Shown in pieces: positions 63,332 to 64,000 of a stretch of 64,000 nucleotides of DNA. This DNA is from Paratinospora sagittata. Taxonomy: Eukaryota > Streptophyta > Magnoliopsida > Ranunculales > Menispermaceae. Within the stretch, counting starts at the first letter, position 1. The number at the start of each line of letters is the position of its first letter. Both the position numbers and the translations under genes were made by a program. The notes under the pieces were generated by a model. The model ran no database searches. It had not been told where the DNA came from and saw nothing but the letters and a program-made list of their open reading frames with translations. The stretch is taken from the NCBI GenBank assembly GCA_035771175.1, contig CM069589.1, positions 26,244,201 to 26,308,200 of the forward strand, read 5' to 3'.

Positions 63332-64000
63332 ATGGCTATTTGAATATTTTATCCCGATCAATCAACATACATATCGACCAAATCGTGAAGAAATCTTCAA
63401 GGAGTGAAAAAGAATTGAAAATGCCTTTTCTTCCCATTTCTAACGCATGTTCAATCAGACAAATTGGAGTCAGAATGAAAACGTTATGGTTATTTTAAAG
63501 TTTCACACCGATCATTCAATTACTTCTCGTATGAATCGATAAGAAAAATTCAAATAGACTTACAGTTTAATCCTGACACTGATATGAGTTAATAAAAAGG
63601 CGTTGAAAATATTGTTTCTTCTTCTTTCCAAGGAATGTGCAATCACACAAATTGGAGTCCGGAAGAAAACGTTATGGCTATTTTAATGTTTGTTACCCAT
63701 TGACCACCGTACTTGTGAATCTAATCAGCAATCAAAATCAAAAAGCCTTAGCCATTTCTTTGAAAGTATGATTTGAGTTATTCGAAAGACGTTTAAAATA
63801 TCGTTTCTTCCTCTTTTCAAAGCATTTTTAATCACTCAAACTGGAGTCAGGAATAAAATGTTATGGCTATTTGAATATTTTATCCCGATCAATCAACATA
63901 CATATCGACCAAATCGTGAAGAAATCTTCAAAAAGCCATAACTTTTTATCCCGACTTTGATTTCAAGGAGTGAAAAAGAATTGAAAATGCCTTTTCTTCC
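63332..64000. repeat. Unit 112 with a 35-bp deletion, and the first 138 bp of unit 113
   Basis: Unit 112 is 531 bp. Its monomer A jumps from GAAATCTTCAA straight to GGAGTGAAAAAG at 63396-63401, omitting the CCATAACTTTTTATCCC stretch. The missing 35 bp begin and end at two TTCAA copies present in the normal unit, as expected for a microhomology or slippage deletion. Unit 113 starts at 63863 with the full-length form, so the deletion was not spread to its neighbour. The window ends inside monomer A of unit 113. Confidence 0.93.

Larger units (their letters stand above)
35679..64000. repeat. Right satellite array, rest of unit 63 to partial unit 113
   Basis: The same 566-bp satellite resumes in the same orientation and in exact register after the insertion. 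Unit starts at 36164, 36730, 37296 and on to 63332 are spaced 566 bp with no net indel over 48 units. The only length change on this side is a 35-bp deletion in unit 112. Compared with the left array, the variant CTTTGAAAGTATG and the tail CCTCTTTTCAAAG are common here, while CCTCCTTTAAAAG, CCAAGAAATG and GGAAGGATG are absent. The array runs off the right edge. No gene or promoter is recognisable in it. Confidence 0.97.

Overview
The window is satellite DNA from end to end, with one insertion. I see no protein-coding gene, rRNA, tRNA, CRISPR array or bacterial operon. A homogeneous, AT-rich (about one third GC in the lines I counted) tandem array over 60 kb long, with nested higher-order organisation and a transposon-like insertion, points to a eukaryotic constitutive heterochromatin block such as a pericentromere, centromere or knob. 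A flowering plant is my best guess, from the 189-bp monomer size and the TGTAATACCC...-type end of the insertion. That is inference; I do not recognise the satellite family or the species.

Layout: the basic period is 566 bp and every unit lies in the same orientation. Counting units from ATGGCTATTTGAAT, the window holds 112 units plus 138 bp of a 113th. Starts are: units 1-4 at 1+566(n-1); 5-31 at 566(n-1); 32-35 at 566(n-1)-1; 36 at 19807; 37-63 at 566(n-1)-2; 64-112 at 36164+566(n-64); 113 at 63863. Each 566-bp unit is a trimer of three diverged monomers, A (189 bp), B (188 bp) and C (189 bp), which share a roughly 50-bp core around GTTATGG.

A third level lies above the trimer. Groups of 4 to 7 trimers carrying private variants are themselves tandemly duplicated: 4528-15847 (7, 6 and 7 units), 21506-28297 (6 and 6, plus a partial third), 29996-34523 (4 and 4), 47484-53143 (5 and 5) and 58804-63331 (4 and 4, the second shuffled). 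Chimeric trimers at block junctions suggest unequal exchange or conversion. Around 21.5-22.5 kb the variant spectrum changes, so the window spans at least two local subfamilies.

The one foreign object is at 35176-35678: a 503-bp, nearly perfect fold-back element inside monomer A of unit 63. It has two 245-bp arms with one mismatch, a 13-bp loop, TG...CA ends and a 5-bp TTTTA target duplication. From outside in, each arm has a 20-bp end, a 39-bp A (or T) tract, a short AT-rich spacer and eight copies of the palindrome GAACGTTC at 20/21-bp spacing. It is GC-rich in its core and unlike the satellite. It is the most unusual thing here. Nothing in the window acts as a gene pathway; any function would be structural (chromatin, recombination) or through hairpin RNA, and both are inference.
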